Shown here in pieces: positions 1 through 10,175 of a stretch of DNA of 64,000 bases. The notes beneath the pieces are model-generated. The model saw only the letters and a list, made by a program, of their open reading frames with translations, was not told the origin of the DNA and ran no database searches. Location of the stretch: NCBI GenBank assembly GCA_039602395.1, contig JBCNJP010000008.1, forward strand, positions 18,792,354 through 18,856,353. Reading direction: 5' to 3'. The translations under genes and the position numbers were made by a program. The stretch is from Deinandra increscens subsp. villosa. Its lineage: Eukaryota; Streptophyta; Magnoliopsida; Asterales; Asteraceae. Positions within the stretch are counted from its first letter, which is position 1. Every line of letters begins with the position of its first letter.

Positions 1-640
1 AATGTCCCATGGTAGAATTCTGGTGACTTAAGTTGTATATAAGGTTAATCACATCTTTCACTAATCGGACAAAACATGATAAATATGTCACAGAAATTTA
101 TTGAAAATTACCTTGTCTGAGCTTAAGTGGATAAACAATACTGACAATCTGACTTAGGGTACCGGATCCGAGAGGTGATTTGAATTGTAAGTGTTATTGA
201 TCACGTAATTGATTGGTATGATTCTAAACATGACTGATCACGACTATACAAAAAAAATTGTGAATTCTCAAAGCCAATATGCTAAAATTTCCAAGTTTGG
301 TGAAAAATTGACCAACTTGTACTAAAATTAATCTAGGTATTGGTTTGAATTTAACCAACTTGAAAGAAAATGAATTCTTGAGTTCGGGTGGAAAATTGAC
401 CCAGTTCGGATAAATTTGGAAATTTTGAGTTCGGGTGGAATTTTGACCAATTAAAGTCAAATTTAGGTACTAGGTGTGTCATCATCAAATTTGTTGAAAT
501 TAACTGGTAATTGTTTTATAAAATCAAAATTTATCTTCCTGGTAGGTTACTGGTGGCAGGCATGCATTTTTTTTAAATAGTAAATTCTTATATCTTGGTA
601 AATCACTTGGACTTAGATAATTTTTTGGTGTTTTTTTCAT
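1..640 (+). other. E1 non-coding region upstream of the word array
   Basis: AT-rich sequence without a credible ORF. By position it should be the post-pol spacer of E1, whose gag-pol would lie left of the window. Three short segments between 340 and 470 repeat a phrase like GAGTTCGGGTGGAAAATTGACC, and a related AGCTCGGGTGGAACC occurs near 3272. Nothing else is recognised. Confidence 0.4.
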
Positions 641-1240
641 GAAGTCCGCTAAGAACAAATTGTTCTTAGCAAACTTGTTTTTTGTTTGAGTCTTTTGTAT
701 ATATTGAGAAGTCCGCTAAGAAGGATTTTGCCTTAGCGAACTTCTCCTATGTTTTAATTAATTTTGGTTAAGTGTTTGAGAAGTCCGCTAAGAAGGATTT
801 AGCCTTAGCGAACTTCTCCACTTACATTTTATGTTTACTAAGGTTAAAACTGTTCTTAGCGAACTTGTTTATACCTTAGCGAACTTCTTTTTTACTTAGA
901 AATTTTTCTGTATCAAGTTCTGTTTTTGGCCTTAGCGTACTTGTTTTGCCTTAGCGAACTTCCTAACTTAGCGAACTTCTTTTAGACTTAGCGTACTTGT
1001 CCTTAGCCTTAGCGAACTTCATTAAAACTTAGCGAACTTCTCTTAGGCTTAGCGTACTTGTTTTGCCTTAGCAAACTTCCTGGGTTAGCGAACTTCTTTT
1101 AGGCTTAGCGTACTTCATTGAGGCCTTAGCGAACTTGTTTCTCCTTTAGCATACTAGTTTCAGTTCGCTTACACTTAGCGGACTTGGAGACAGTCTTAGC
1201 GAACTTGTTTAAATTCAGATATTAACAAGTCCGCTAAACC
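641..1240 (+). repeat. E1 internal array of TTAGCGNACTTG hairpin words
   Basis: About 23 copies of a word of roughly 14 bp (consensus CTTAGCGAACTTG, with A/T/G at the variable site) lie in both orientations. The first copies form inverted pairs: AAGTCCGCTAAGAA faces TTCTTAGCAAACTTG at 642-680, and two GAGAAGTCCGCTAAG / CTTAGCGAACTTCTC pairs follow at 708-750 and 778-820. The array ends directly before a TATA box. The same word fills the E1 3' LTR upstream of its own TATA box, so the array looks like a promoter-proximal module shared with the LTR. Function is inferred. Confidence 0.85.
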
Positions 1241-1245
1241 CTACA

Positions 1246-1255
1246 CTATATAAAG
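1246..1255 (+). promoter_or_regulatory. TATA box of the E1 internal promoter
   Basis: CTATATAAAG follows the last array word by a few bases and precedes a CT-rich leader (TTGTCTTATTTCTTC). The array-then-TATA layout copies that of the LTRs in this window. Transcription would start near 1280 and serve the third ORF at 3781. The start site is inferred, not seen. Confidence 0.6.
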
Positions 1256-1279
1256 GAGACTTGTCTTATTTCTTCATTC

Positions 1280-3780
1280 ACGCTTTCAAAAACCACACAT
1301 TCGCTCTCAAGAACGAACCGGCGACTCTTTCCCTTCCACTGTTCGATCGAAATCTCTCGTTTTTCTCTCAAATCTGTTGATCTCATTGCGGTTAGGGTTG
1401 ATTAGCACACTCTCATTGAAATCACATGTTCGGTTTTATATACTTGTGTAGATTTTGGGTTCGGTGTTGTTGGTTGAGCCGTAGGTTCGGTTCTCATATA
1501 TTTTAGGGTTCTGATGCTTTAATTTGATGTTAATTCCAGATTTCTTTCATCTTTACTTGATCCTAATACACTTGTGCTCAAGTCAGAGGTATGTGAATCT
1601 AAACTCTCATTTAAAATTTTGAATCCGAGAACATTGTGTTATGGGTAGTGTTTGAATGTGTTTTGAGAATTATATTCCTTTGAGTGTTTTACAATAGGTG
1701 TTTGCTATTATGTTCTTTTCAATCAATTTGAACCCTAATGGTTGTTTAGATTGATAAAAATTAGAAGTAGTAATCCTCTGTTATATGAATACTAAGGAAT
1801 TTTTTCTTTAAATTTGTCAAATTTGAAACTTTGGTTGAATTGTTAGAACTCAATGTGGCTATTGCCAATTTAGGTTGTTTATTCAAATCTGATTGTGTAT
1901 ATATGCCTGTGAGTTCACCTTTTAACAACTTTGAAGTTTCAATTTTATTTTTCTCTCATGGTTGGCTTGACGTAATGAATTCCACATTGTGTTGAATTTA
2001 TATTGTCTCCAATCAAAATCTATTATTCATTATTGTCTATAACTTTAAATTGATTGAGACTTAAACTTGAGAATCTGCTGATAACTGGTGATTAGTCTAG
2101 TCATTCATCACATTGATAGATTAAGTTTGAAGTTTCTCATGTTATGCCTTTAAGTTCTAATTGCCTACATCTTTATGTGTTTGTCTAAAAATTTTGAAGT
2201 CTAACATAACTTGTCTGATCACAAAACAGAACTTATCACTGTTGAGAGATTGATCAAGAGCATTGCGTCTTTTTCATTGATCTTAGCATACCTTAGATCA
2301 TCAAAAAGGTATGTTGTTCTATCAAATGGCAATGTGAGTTAAGACTCAATTTTGGCAACAGAAGGGGCAATCCTTATCTTATTTTAGTTAAACTGATGTT
2401 TACTTGATTTCTAATACAACTTGCTTGATCCCAACAGATAAATCACTGAGTCATTTAGAAATTCTATTCATCTTATATTAGATCTTAGTCATCATTAGAT
2501 CTTCAGAAAGGTATGTGTTTCTCAATACAAGAAATCATGTTATTAATCAGGTAATGCATCACCTTATTTTTATTTTTATGTACTTGTATGTCTCTCTCTG
2601 TGTAAATTGATGTCCAATTGAGCCTAACATTGGTGGTTTAGACTAGTTAAGATCCACATGGGTCTGAAACAGGTCAATAACTCAGGTGGAAGGATCTTGG
2701 ACACAGTTAACACTAAGATAGACATAATTCAATGTCTTGACCTAACTAAGTTGATTTGATCATCTTTGTGACTCATTGAAAGCATTTATACATAGGATGT
2801 GATCTATGATGCCTCTAAGGTTCATATGAACTATCTTAGGTATTTAAGCTCTGTATGATCACTCATTTGGTCATTTTGACTTTATTAAGTCAAATCTTGC
2901 ATGAAATTGTTTTTATGTGACTTATGTGACTGTATTTGCTTAAATGTGAATTTGGTGATTTGGGTATATGTTAATTGATCCATACCTGCTTGTATTTGTG
3001 TGTTAGGTTTAAATATGACATGTAAATGGTTCCATCTAATCTGTTTAGCTTACATAATCACATCTTGTCCCTTAAATGATCAAATTGAAACAATTAACCT
3101 GTTTGGATCTCTTACCTGCTTATAAGTGTTTCACTTATTACCTGCATCCAATTGATCTTTGAATTTTAGTTTGTTTATATTCCAACTTTACTGTCTTACA
3201 TTTAAAGCTCTGGTTTTAAACAAAATTCTTTCTTATAACAATCATATGATATCAAATTAAGGAGTTCACAAGCTCGGGTGGAACCAAGTCCCAATGTGAC
3301 TTTCCCTGAACTGACTTGACAAATTGGGACAACCTAAACTTCTAGGTGTTGATCCCAGTGTGCCAAGCCCTCCTTTGCCTGATATCTATGACTGTTGTTG
3401 AGACCAAGTAGTAGAATTCTATTTGAAATTCTCCTTGACCCTCCAACATATCTGAAGTTAGTTAACTTAATCTTCAATTGGGTCATTTTTCAATTTTTAT
3501 GCAAAACATTCAATTATGTCAATGTTAGTGGAGATTTAGATCTGGCTCCTTGTTTTCAAGATTTTATTACTTCACTCATCTGTTATTTTTCCTAAATTAC
3601 TTACATTTGTTAATCATGACATTCCGGTTGCTTGTGATCATTTTGAAGTATATGCACTATATGAGTTAGTTTATGTCATTAACACTCAAATGAAAAGCTC
3701 TGTCACTATCACGGGTTTAGTGTAACATGACATTCATCTAGTGTTGAATTAGATGTAATCTTTTAATTCTATATGTGCAG
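1280..3780 (+). promoter_or_regulatory. Multi-intron 5' leader of the E1 third ORF
   Basis: Three donor sites match AAG/GTATGT or AG/GTATGTG: intron starts are 1589, 2309 and 2511. Acceptors end at 2229 (ACAAAACAG), 2437 (CCCAACAG) and 3780 (CTATATGTGCAG). This gives small non-coding exons at about 1280-1588, 2230-2308 and 2438-2510, and a coding exon whose first codon is ATG at 3781. The two middle exons resemble each other (both end in a TTAGATC..TCA.AAAG phrase), suggesting an exon duplication. The same donors and acceptors are kept in the second copy at 40534-46545. Splicing itself is inferred. Confidence 0.7.
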
Positions 3781-6197
3781 ATGCCTCCCAGACAAGCTGC
3801 AGAAGCTTTAGAGTATGGTCGCCTGCACAACGGAAGGTGCATATTTAACAAAAACTGGGAAGGTGCTAACGAGCAAGCCCTTGATCTTATGCTACAATCA
3901 AACTAGGCAACGGCCATGCAGATTAACCCTGTTATCTACAAGGGTATTACTGAAGCATTCTGGTACAATGCTGAATCTGCAGAACTGGATGATGGAACAA
4001 GCGTGATAAGATCTAGAATTCAGAATACTGATGTTGAGATCACTGAAGAGAACATCAGAACTGTCCTGGATCTCCAAGATGCTGACAAGCCCAAGACATT
4101 CACTAAGGCTATGTGGCAGTCAACTATCACAAGAATGGGATATTCGGGTATCTTTCTTCCTGATGTCAGCAACAAAGTTCAGAAGACTTTATTCCCGACA
4201 AACTAGAAATTCATTATCAGTTTCTTCATTGCGGCATTTGGACACCGCAAGGCAGCTCTAGATGATTTCATTGAAGATACTGCATGTGCTATCCATGGGT
4301 TCGTCTCAGGTGATGGGTTCAATCTTTCCCATCAACTACTGAAGTTGATGATTTCCAACCTGCACCCCACTGGAAGGCAAAAGAAGTTTCTGATGTATCC
4401 TCGCTTTGTTCAAGCCATCCTAGACCATTACTACCCAACTTTGGTGAAGCAAGGAGAAACATTCTCTACAATTTCTATGAACACTGGCACGTATAGAAAG
4501 TACCACAAAGGTAAGTATCAAGGGAATGAAGTTCCTTTCTTTCTCGAGATGATAGCTCAACTAGGTCCCGTTGATGCTGAGGGAGATGTTCACATGGATG
4601 AAGCTGCAGATGAAGCACAAGTTATCCCACTGATGCGGCTCAAGTCCATCATGATTTGGACTTGAATGCCCCAGTTATCTCAGAACCTGCTACTGCTGCT
4701 GAAGACCTTGGGAATCTCCAAGGTGAAAATGTTGAAGTGTCTGAGCATGTTGAACACTCGTTGAGTCCAGTGAATGTGTTATCTTCTGAAGCTGAGGAAG
4801 GTGATGACACCAATGATGAAGAATCTAGCTCCTCAAGCTCAGATGGCACCCCTACTCAAACTACAGATATAAACCGTCCAAGGATGACTTAGATGAAGAC
4901 GACTCCTCGGTATCTCTCGATCAAGAGGATTCTACACATGATCTTGCAGCTGAGACAGAAAGTGCTCCTAAGTCTCCTCCTAAGTTAACTTTGAACAGAC
5001 TTACAATTACTGCGGATGATCGTAATCAATCGTCTGAGTTACTCACAGTAAGAGCTGTAAGAAGCAAGTCCTGCACAGAGAAACTCCAAGTCAGAAGAAA
5101 ACCCGGTTCCACTGATGAGAATGAAGTTGGTGGTTCATCTAGCACTCAACTGGATACAACTTTGGCTACAACACCTGTTTCTCCATCTCCTACTGATCAC
5201 AGTGATAGGATTGATATGGATATGAGACCTCTGGAGACCATAGCTGAAGATGTTGTTATTACCACTGACCCCTCTGGTACTGTGACTATAAGCCCAACAG
5301 TTTCTGAATCTGAGAAGATGATGGAACTACAAGCTGAGGTTGTTAATCTTCAAAGTCAGAATGATCATCTCAATTGTTCTCTGCAAGTGGCTAACCAAAA
5401 GATTAGTGAACAGTCACGTGTAATTGCTGAACAGGCTGCTGAGATCCAAAGACTGAAGGATTTGTTAAGCAAATCAGGTGAAGACAAACAACTTAGTACC
5501 AAACCAGATGGTGATGATGGTGGCGATAAAGAAAATGAGTTGCCTGATGACCAACCTCAAACTAATCAAGGAACTGATGGCGACAATTCTCAAGATCCAA
5601 ACTCTTCAACAACCATGCATGCTGGTAAAGATTCTACTGGTGCTCAAGACTCCTCAAGCCCCCTGCATGACAGTGATTTCGAGTTTGATGAAGATACGTT
5701 CATAGAAGGAGATGGACTGAACTCTTCAGACGACGATGAATCTTTCGTCAACAGTCTCCTTCACGACGAGCCTGTAGATGAAACCTTGGATTCAATCAAG
5801 ATGCTGGCTCCTGTGCCTAAAAATCTGAAACTTCCTAGATTCTCACAGGCAGCTAAGGCACTTGCTATTGAGGGAACTTCTAATGAAGAAGCTGCTTATG
5901 CATCTGGGTTAAACCTTCAACTCTCTCTTGTACCCTCTTTTCAGATTTCAACTGACACATCCACTGCCTTAGTTCCCCTGAATGAAGGTGTCCGTCACAT
6001 GCACGTTGAACCGGCCTTCCTAGATTTTGCAATGGCCAACTTCAGGGAATACTACGCAGAAAAGATCTACTCGAGAAGAAATTCTTGTGGTATTTTGATC
6101 GAGTCTATTGAAGATGATACGGGTGAAGTCTCATATGAGGAACATCCATATTCTGTGGATTTCGGTGATGAAGAAGATATGAATGAGCTACAAGAAC
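3781..6197 (+). pseudogene. E1 third ORF (Sirevirus-type extra protein), 5' part, broken
   Basis: Starts MPPRQAAEALEYGRL just after a splice-acceptor-like site. The N-terminal part shares a pattern with the third ORF of E2: an EFW/AFW segment, then I(R)S/AK-(I/V)..D(V/I).IT, MGYSG, and a KFLMYPRFVQ.ILDHYYP block near 4390-4430. I recall such ORFs being auto-annotated as longin-like in Asteraceae, which is not proof of function. An acidic Ser/Glu-rich linker, a short coiled coil (about 5311-5470) and a second acidic stretch follow. Breaks: in-frame TAG at 3904 (Trp in the E8 copy), TAG at 4204, frame changes near 4640 and 4885, then the E2 insertion after 6197. Sirevirus third ORFs are often called envelope-like. 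I see no clear signal peptide or membrane helix. Confidence 0.75.
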
Positions 6198-6661
6198 TGT
6201 TGGTCCTCACTGATCTTAATCAGTGCTAATGATGGTGTTTTGAGAAGAAAACCAATAAAATATCAATAGATAATGATTTCCAATAGCTAAAATGGGTTTT
6301 TAGTATTGAACAATCACAACATCAACCAAAGGATGATAAGAGATGAACAAAAGCTACAAAGATTGAATAAGATGCTCCTAGTCGTCACCAAACTTACCAA
6401 AATCCAGATATCTTGTATTAGGGTTGAGAATGTTGCAAAAGTTACAAATGAGAGCATAAAGGCTACTATTTATACAGATCAGTAGACAGTTTCGCTGGCC
6501 AAGCGAAACTGTCACTGAGACAACCCTAATCTAGATACCGAGCGAAACAACAGTTTCGCTTAGTAGTTTCGCTAGCTAACAAAAGACAATCATTACAAGT
6601 GAAACTAAACTAAACAAGCCGACTAAACAAAACTATGAATTCCTCCCTACATTGATTTTCA
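6198..6661 (-). repeat. E2 3' LTR
   Basis: Begins TGAAAATC and ends GGACCAACA on the minus strand (TG...CA). It holds AGTTTCGCT words (6487-6575) upstream of a TATA box TGTATAAATAG (minus strand, about 6466-6476). The pair CAGTTTCGCT / AGCGAAACTG at 6487-6512 can fold as a hairpin. It is 12 bp shorter than its partner, exactly one array word. Confidence 0.95.
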
Positions 6662-6677
6662 ATATTCCCCCTAGGGA
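6662..6677 (-). promoter_or_regulatory. E2 polypurine tract
   Basis: On the minus strand the bases just before the 3' LTR read CTAGGGGGAATAT, the usual plus-strand primer position for a copia element. Confidence 0.75.
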
Positions 6678-6697
6678 GGGATTCAGCCTCTTGATCT

Positions 6698-9216
6698 TCA
6701 TTCTTCTGCTCCGGCTTCATTCAGGCTTGGCTCTTTGTTCAAATCTGTAGTCTCTGATTCCCCCAAAACAGTTAGCTCATTAGCAACGGGGACATCAGCC
6801 GGCTTCACAACCTGCTCAGATGATTCTCCAAGACCGCCCCAGGTTTTGTTCATCAGGTTTGCCAGATCTCTGTCTTCTTCCATTCTGTCTTCATCAGCCC
6901 TTACCTTCTGTGCTAAATCCTTTATTTCTTTAACAATCCCACGGGCCTTGTTAGCAACCCTCATAAACAGGTTTGCCTCTTCAGCGGTGTCTTCTCCTGC
7001 CCCACATCTAATTGGATTCTCACACAAGGTTTTCAGATCATCGTTGCTAAATGAGAAGACTTCCATTGGATCAAATAATCTTATTTCAGCATCTTCTCCT
7101 ATTCTGATAACAGCTTCACTAGTTTGATTATCATAAAACCATTTCTTGAATGATTGCAGCCTTGATAGTTGTTGATCTGGAATTCTGACCCTGTTCATTG
7201 TTTTAGCAGGTTTGAATTTTAAGTAAACCTTGGGCTTTCCAGTCATCTCATAAATTTCAGTCCTTGACTTCTTTCTTTCTCCTTTCATATACCCAAAGGA
7301 CACAAAGTCGTCTTTCGCAGCCTGCTGCAGCATCATCTTCAAATTGCTGACCCTTGTACTTTTGTCTTCGTCAATCAAGGGGAGATCTGCCAGCCTCCTC
7401 AGATCCCATCTGGGCAAGGTTTTGAAGCTATCGCGTTTGTGCACATATGAGATACTGCCCCCTCTTCTTTTAATCATGAAGGCATGTATATCAGCATTAA
7501 ATTTCCAGCTGATGATGTGACGATCAGACTCTTTCCTCTTCGGTTGTGAGATATTTTGGAATAAAGGAGTCAGTTCTTCAATAGCGGGCTTTGTGAACCA
7601 TTTATCTCTTCTTAAATCGATCACTTCTTGGCTGATAGAACTTATCCTTGCTTGATAAGTTAGAGGATTTTCTTTCAAAGAATAGTTATCAGGCTCAGAA
7701 AGATCTTCAATCTCATCATCTTCATCAATAAGGTGGTGGAATTGTGCCTCGACAATTTCTGGCTGTTTGTCGGGTCAAGAGTCATAAAGGTTTAAGTCAC
7801 CTACATTGATGGCATCGAAAGCTTCATCATTTCCAGCACCACTTCCTCCTGCTTCATTTCCACCAGCTTCATTTCCTCCAGCACCACTTCCACCAGCTTC
7901 ATTTGCACCAGAACTACTGCCACATGCTACTCCAGTTGTAAACTTTGAAATATCAGTCATAGAATCAATCTCAGCTTCGCTCATCTGATCAGGCAGACCC
8001 AGGTGCTCTCATTCATATTTACCAGCAGAGATTTTAAAAGTGAAGATTGTTTCACAACAATCTCATTCAGACATTGAATCTGCTTATCCTTCTCCTTCTC
8101 TCTAATCTCAGAGTTTACCAGCTTGGTTTTGATCATTGCAAGTTCATTGGCCAAAGAGGTGTTTACATTTCTAATAACATCCTGATCCAACTAGGATCGA
8201 GGGTCAACTTTTCTTTTCTTGCTTCCCCTGACTTCTTCTTCAGTAGTGGCACTACGTTTTTGCTTTGATCTTCTTTCTAGCTGTGCCATCTCTTCAAAAT
8301 CATCTTCAATTTCATCTGCTGGTTCTTTACCAGAGCTTCTTACATACTGTTTCCTTTTTCCCTTAACATTCTCACTTTCTTTCTCGTCATTTCTTCTCTT
8401 GTTTTCAGATTCAATCAACTTCTGAATATATTCGTACCTCTTTGCAGAGTACATATGCTTCATCAGGTAAGTGGTGTACCCGGAGAAATCGGGTCTTTTA
8501 GCAGCACAATCTGATAGAATTCTTGGGTGTATAGGAGTTACAACAAGAGCTACACCCAGCTTTGGCAGTTCCGGCTCAAGGTGATCGATTATCATTTGCA
8601 AAAATCTTGGATACAGGAGCCATCTCGACTTCTTCAGCGCTTGAATGTTAGAGACCATTGCGTCGAAGATACGCTGAGGGATGTTGGCCTTCTTCCCTTT
8701 ACATACCAGAAGCATAGCCTCAGCCCAAATTAAGTTAAGACCATCAGAACCCCCTTTTCTGTCGTCCAAGCAGGAAATGAAAACGTGAGCGATGTATCTC
8801 CATTCCTTCGACATTAAAGACTTTTTGATTTCTTTCTTGTTCTTCCATAATTCACCTCCTTCATATCCCATTTCTCTCTCAAATCCTTTCAAAATTTCCA
8901 ATTCCTTCAACTTTGTGACTTCGCCTACGTCACTTTCAAGCTTAAGGGCTTCAGCAATCGTTTTCATTGTAATAACGATATCCTTCTTCATAACTTTGGC
9001 CCGAATACATTCTGGTTTGGCCTTTACGTCGTACTCAGCAGTGAGCCAAAATTCTCTGATATGCCTTTCGTCCATGATCGGCATGTGTGATATAGCGTGA
9101 AAGATGCACGATTTCTTTAGCCATGCTATACAATCTCTAAATCCAATTGCCTTCTCGGTGCCATCATCTAAAAATGCTGTAACGTTGCTTCGAGGCTCGT
9201 GCTTTAAATTTGACAT
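6698..9216 (-). pseudogene. E2 third ORF (Sirevirus-type extra protein), broken
   Basis: Starts MSNLKHEPRSNVTAFLDDG at 9216. The N-terminal domain carries EFWLTAE, MGYEG and RWLLYPRFLQMIIDH, matching the E1 protein. A basic run GSKKRKVDPRS near the end of the first open segment looks like a nuclear localisation signal. An in-frame TAG follows (about 8190), then a coiled coil with no helix breakers, then a frame change near 7985 and a Gly/Ala/Glu/Asn repeat (about 7815-7920). An in-frame TGA lies near 7773. The C-terminal domain (7678-6698) has SWKFNADIHAFMIKRRGG and a W(D/E)L..L block found also in E1. The four open segments together give roughly 830 residues. Function unknown. Confidence 0.8.
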
Positions 9217-9279
9217 TATCTGCGTATGAAACCGAGATTTTGTGAGTTAAAAAGAATTTAAATTAAATTGAATGTAAAA

Positions 9280-10175
9280 AGATAGTTTCGCTGCGAAACA
9301 GTAGTTTCGCTTAGAAACCATAGTATCGCAACACAGCGAAACCGACAGATTCGCGAGAAAGGTCGCAGCGACACTGACGAGGTCAGTTTCGTCGAGAGAC
9401 AGCAGTTTCGCTACGAGACTGTAGTTTCGCCGAAGGCGAAACAGCAATTTCGCTTGAAATCACGGCGACACTGTCAACGAAATTAGGGCATTATCGCTAG
9501 ACAGTTTCGCTCGTGACATTGAACTTTCGTTCAGTTTCGCCTAGAGAAATTTAATTTCGCTTAAGAAACATCTAGTTTCGCTGAAGGAACACTTAGTTTC
9601 GCTGTATGAATATGCAGTTTCGCTGGTCGCGACTTTTCGAATTCAAAATCCGGTAAACGATTTTAGGCACAGTTTTTTGCATTTAAACCAATTTCTGAGC
9701 AATATAACAGTTAAACAAAAGGGTTCAAAAACACTATCCACATCCGATTAAAGAGCCGAGATCCCTGCTGTCGCCGATTCAACTTAAAACCCTTAAAAAA
9801 TTTGTTGTACCAGATGCGATAAAGAGACGAGATGACCAGAAAAACACTTTACCTTAAACCGATATCGGTTAAATTGATGAAAGATGAAACAGTTTGGGCG
9901 AAAATACGAGTTTCGCGAGAGGTTAGTTTGCAGGGTTTTCTCGGTTAGGTTTTCAGAATAATGACCGAGAGTCTCGATCAAAGGTATAAGTACCTGAGCA
10001 GTTTCGCCCGTAGTTTCGCTAGGGCGAAACAGTAGTTTCGCTTAAGCGAAAGAGCATATTCGCCCGAAATTTTTTTGATTAAACAGTTTAGTTTCGCCGA
10101 CATCGAAAGTATAGGTTCGCTGTAAGCGCCTACCGAGCGAAACTGATCAGGCGAAACAGTAGTTTCGCTGAAACC
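9280..10175 (-). repeat. E2 internal arrays of AGTTTCGCT words
   Basis: Two blocks, 9280-9640 and 9900-10175, of AGTTTCGCT/AGCGAAACT words in both orientations, the same word as in the E2 LTR. In element sense the first block (10175 to 9995) is followed by a weak TATA-like TTATACC (about 9985), then a leader with a possible donor AAG/GTAAAG near 9858. The second block comes next, then a possible acceptor CATACGCAG just before the third-ORF ATG. The layout parallels E1 but the TATA match is poorer. Confidence 0.8.

Noticed and set aside
224..460. 78-codon minus-strand ORF
   Set aside because: AT-rich chance frame, no homology or codon signal, lies in a spacer.
641..1240. CRISPR-like array
   Set aside because: Spacing is irregular, units face both ways and the context is a plant retrotransposon.
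3395..3595. 66-aa ORF upstream of the E1 third ORF
   Set aside because: Lies in the predicted third leader intron and is not open in E8.
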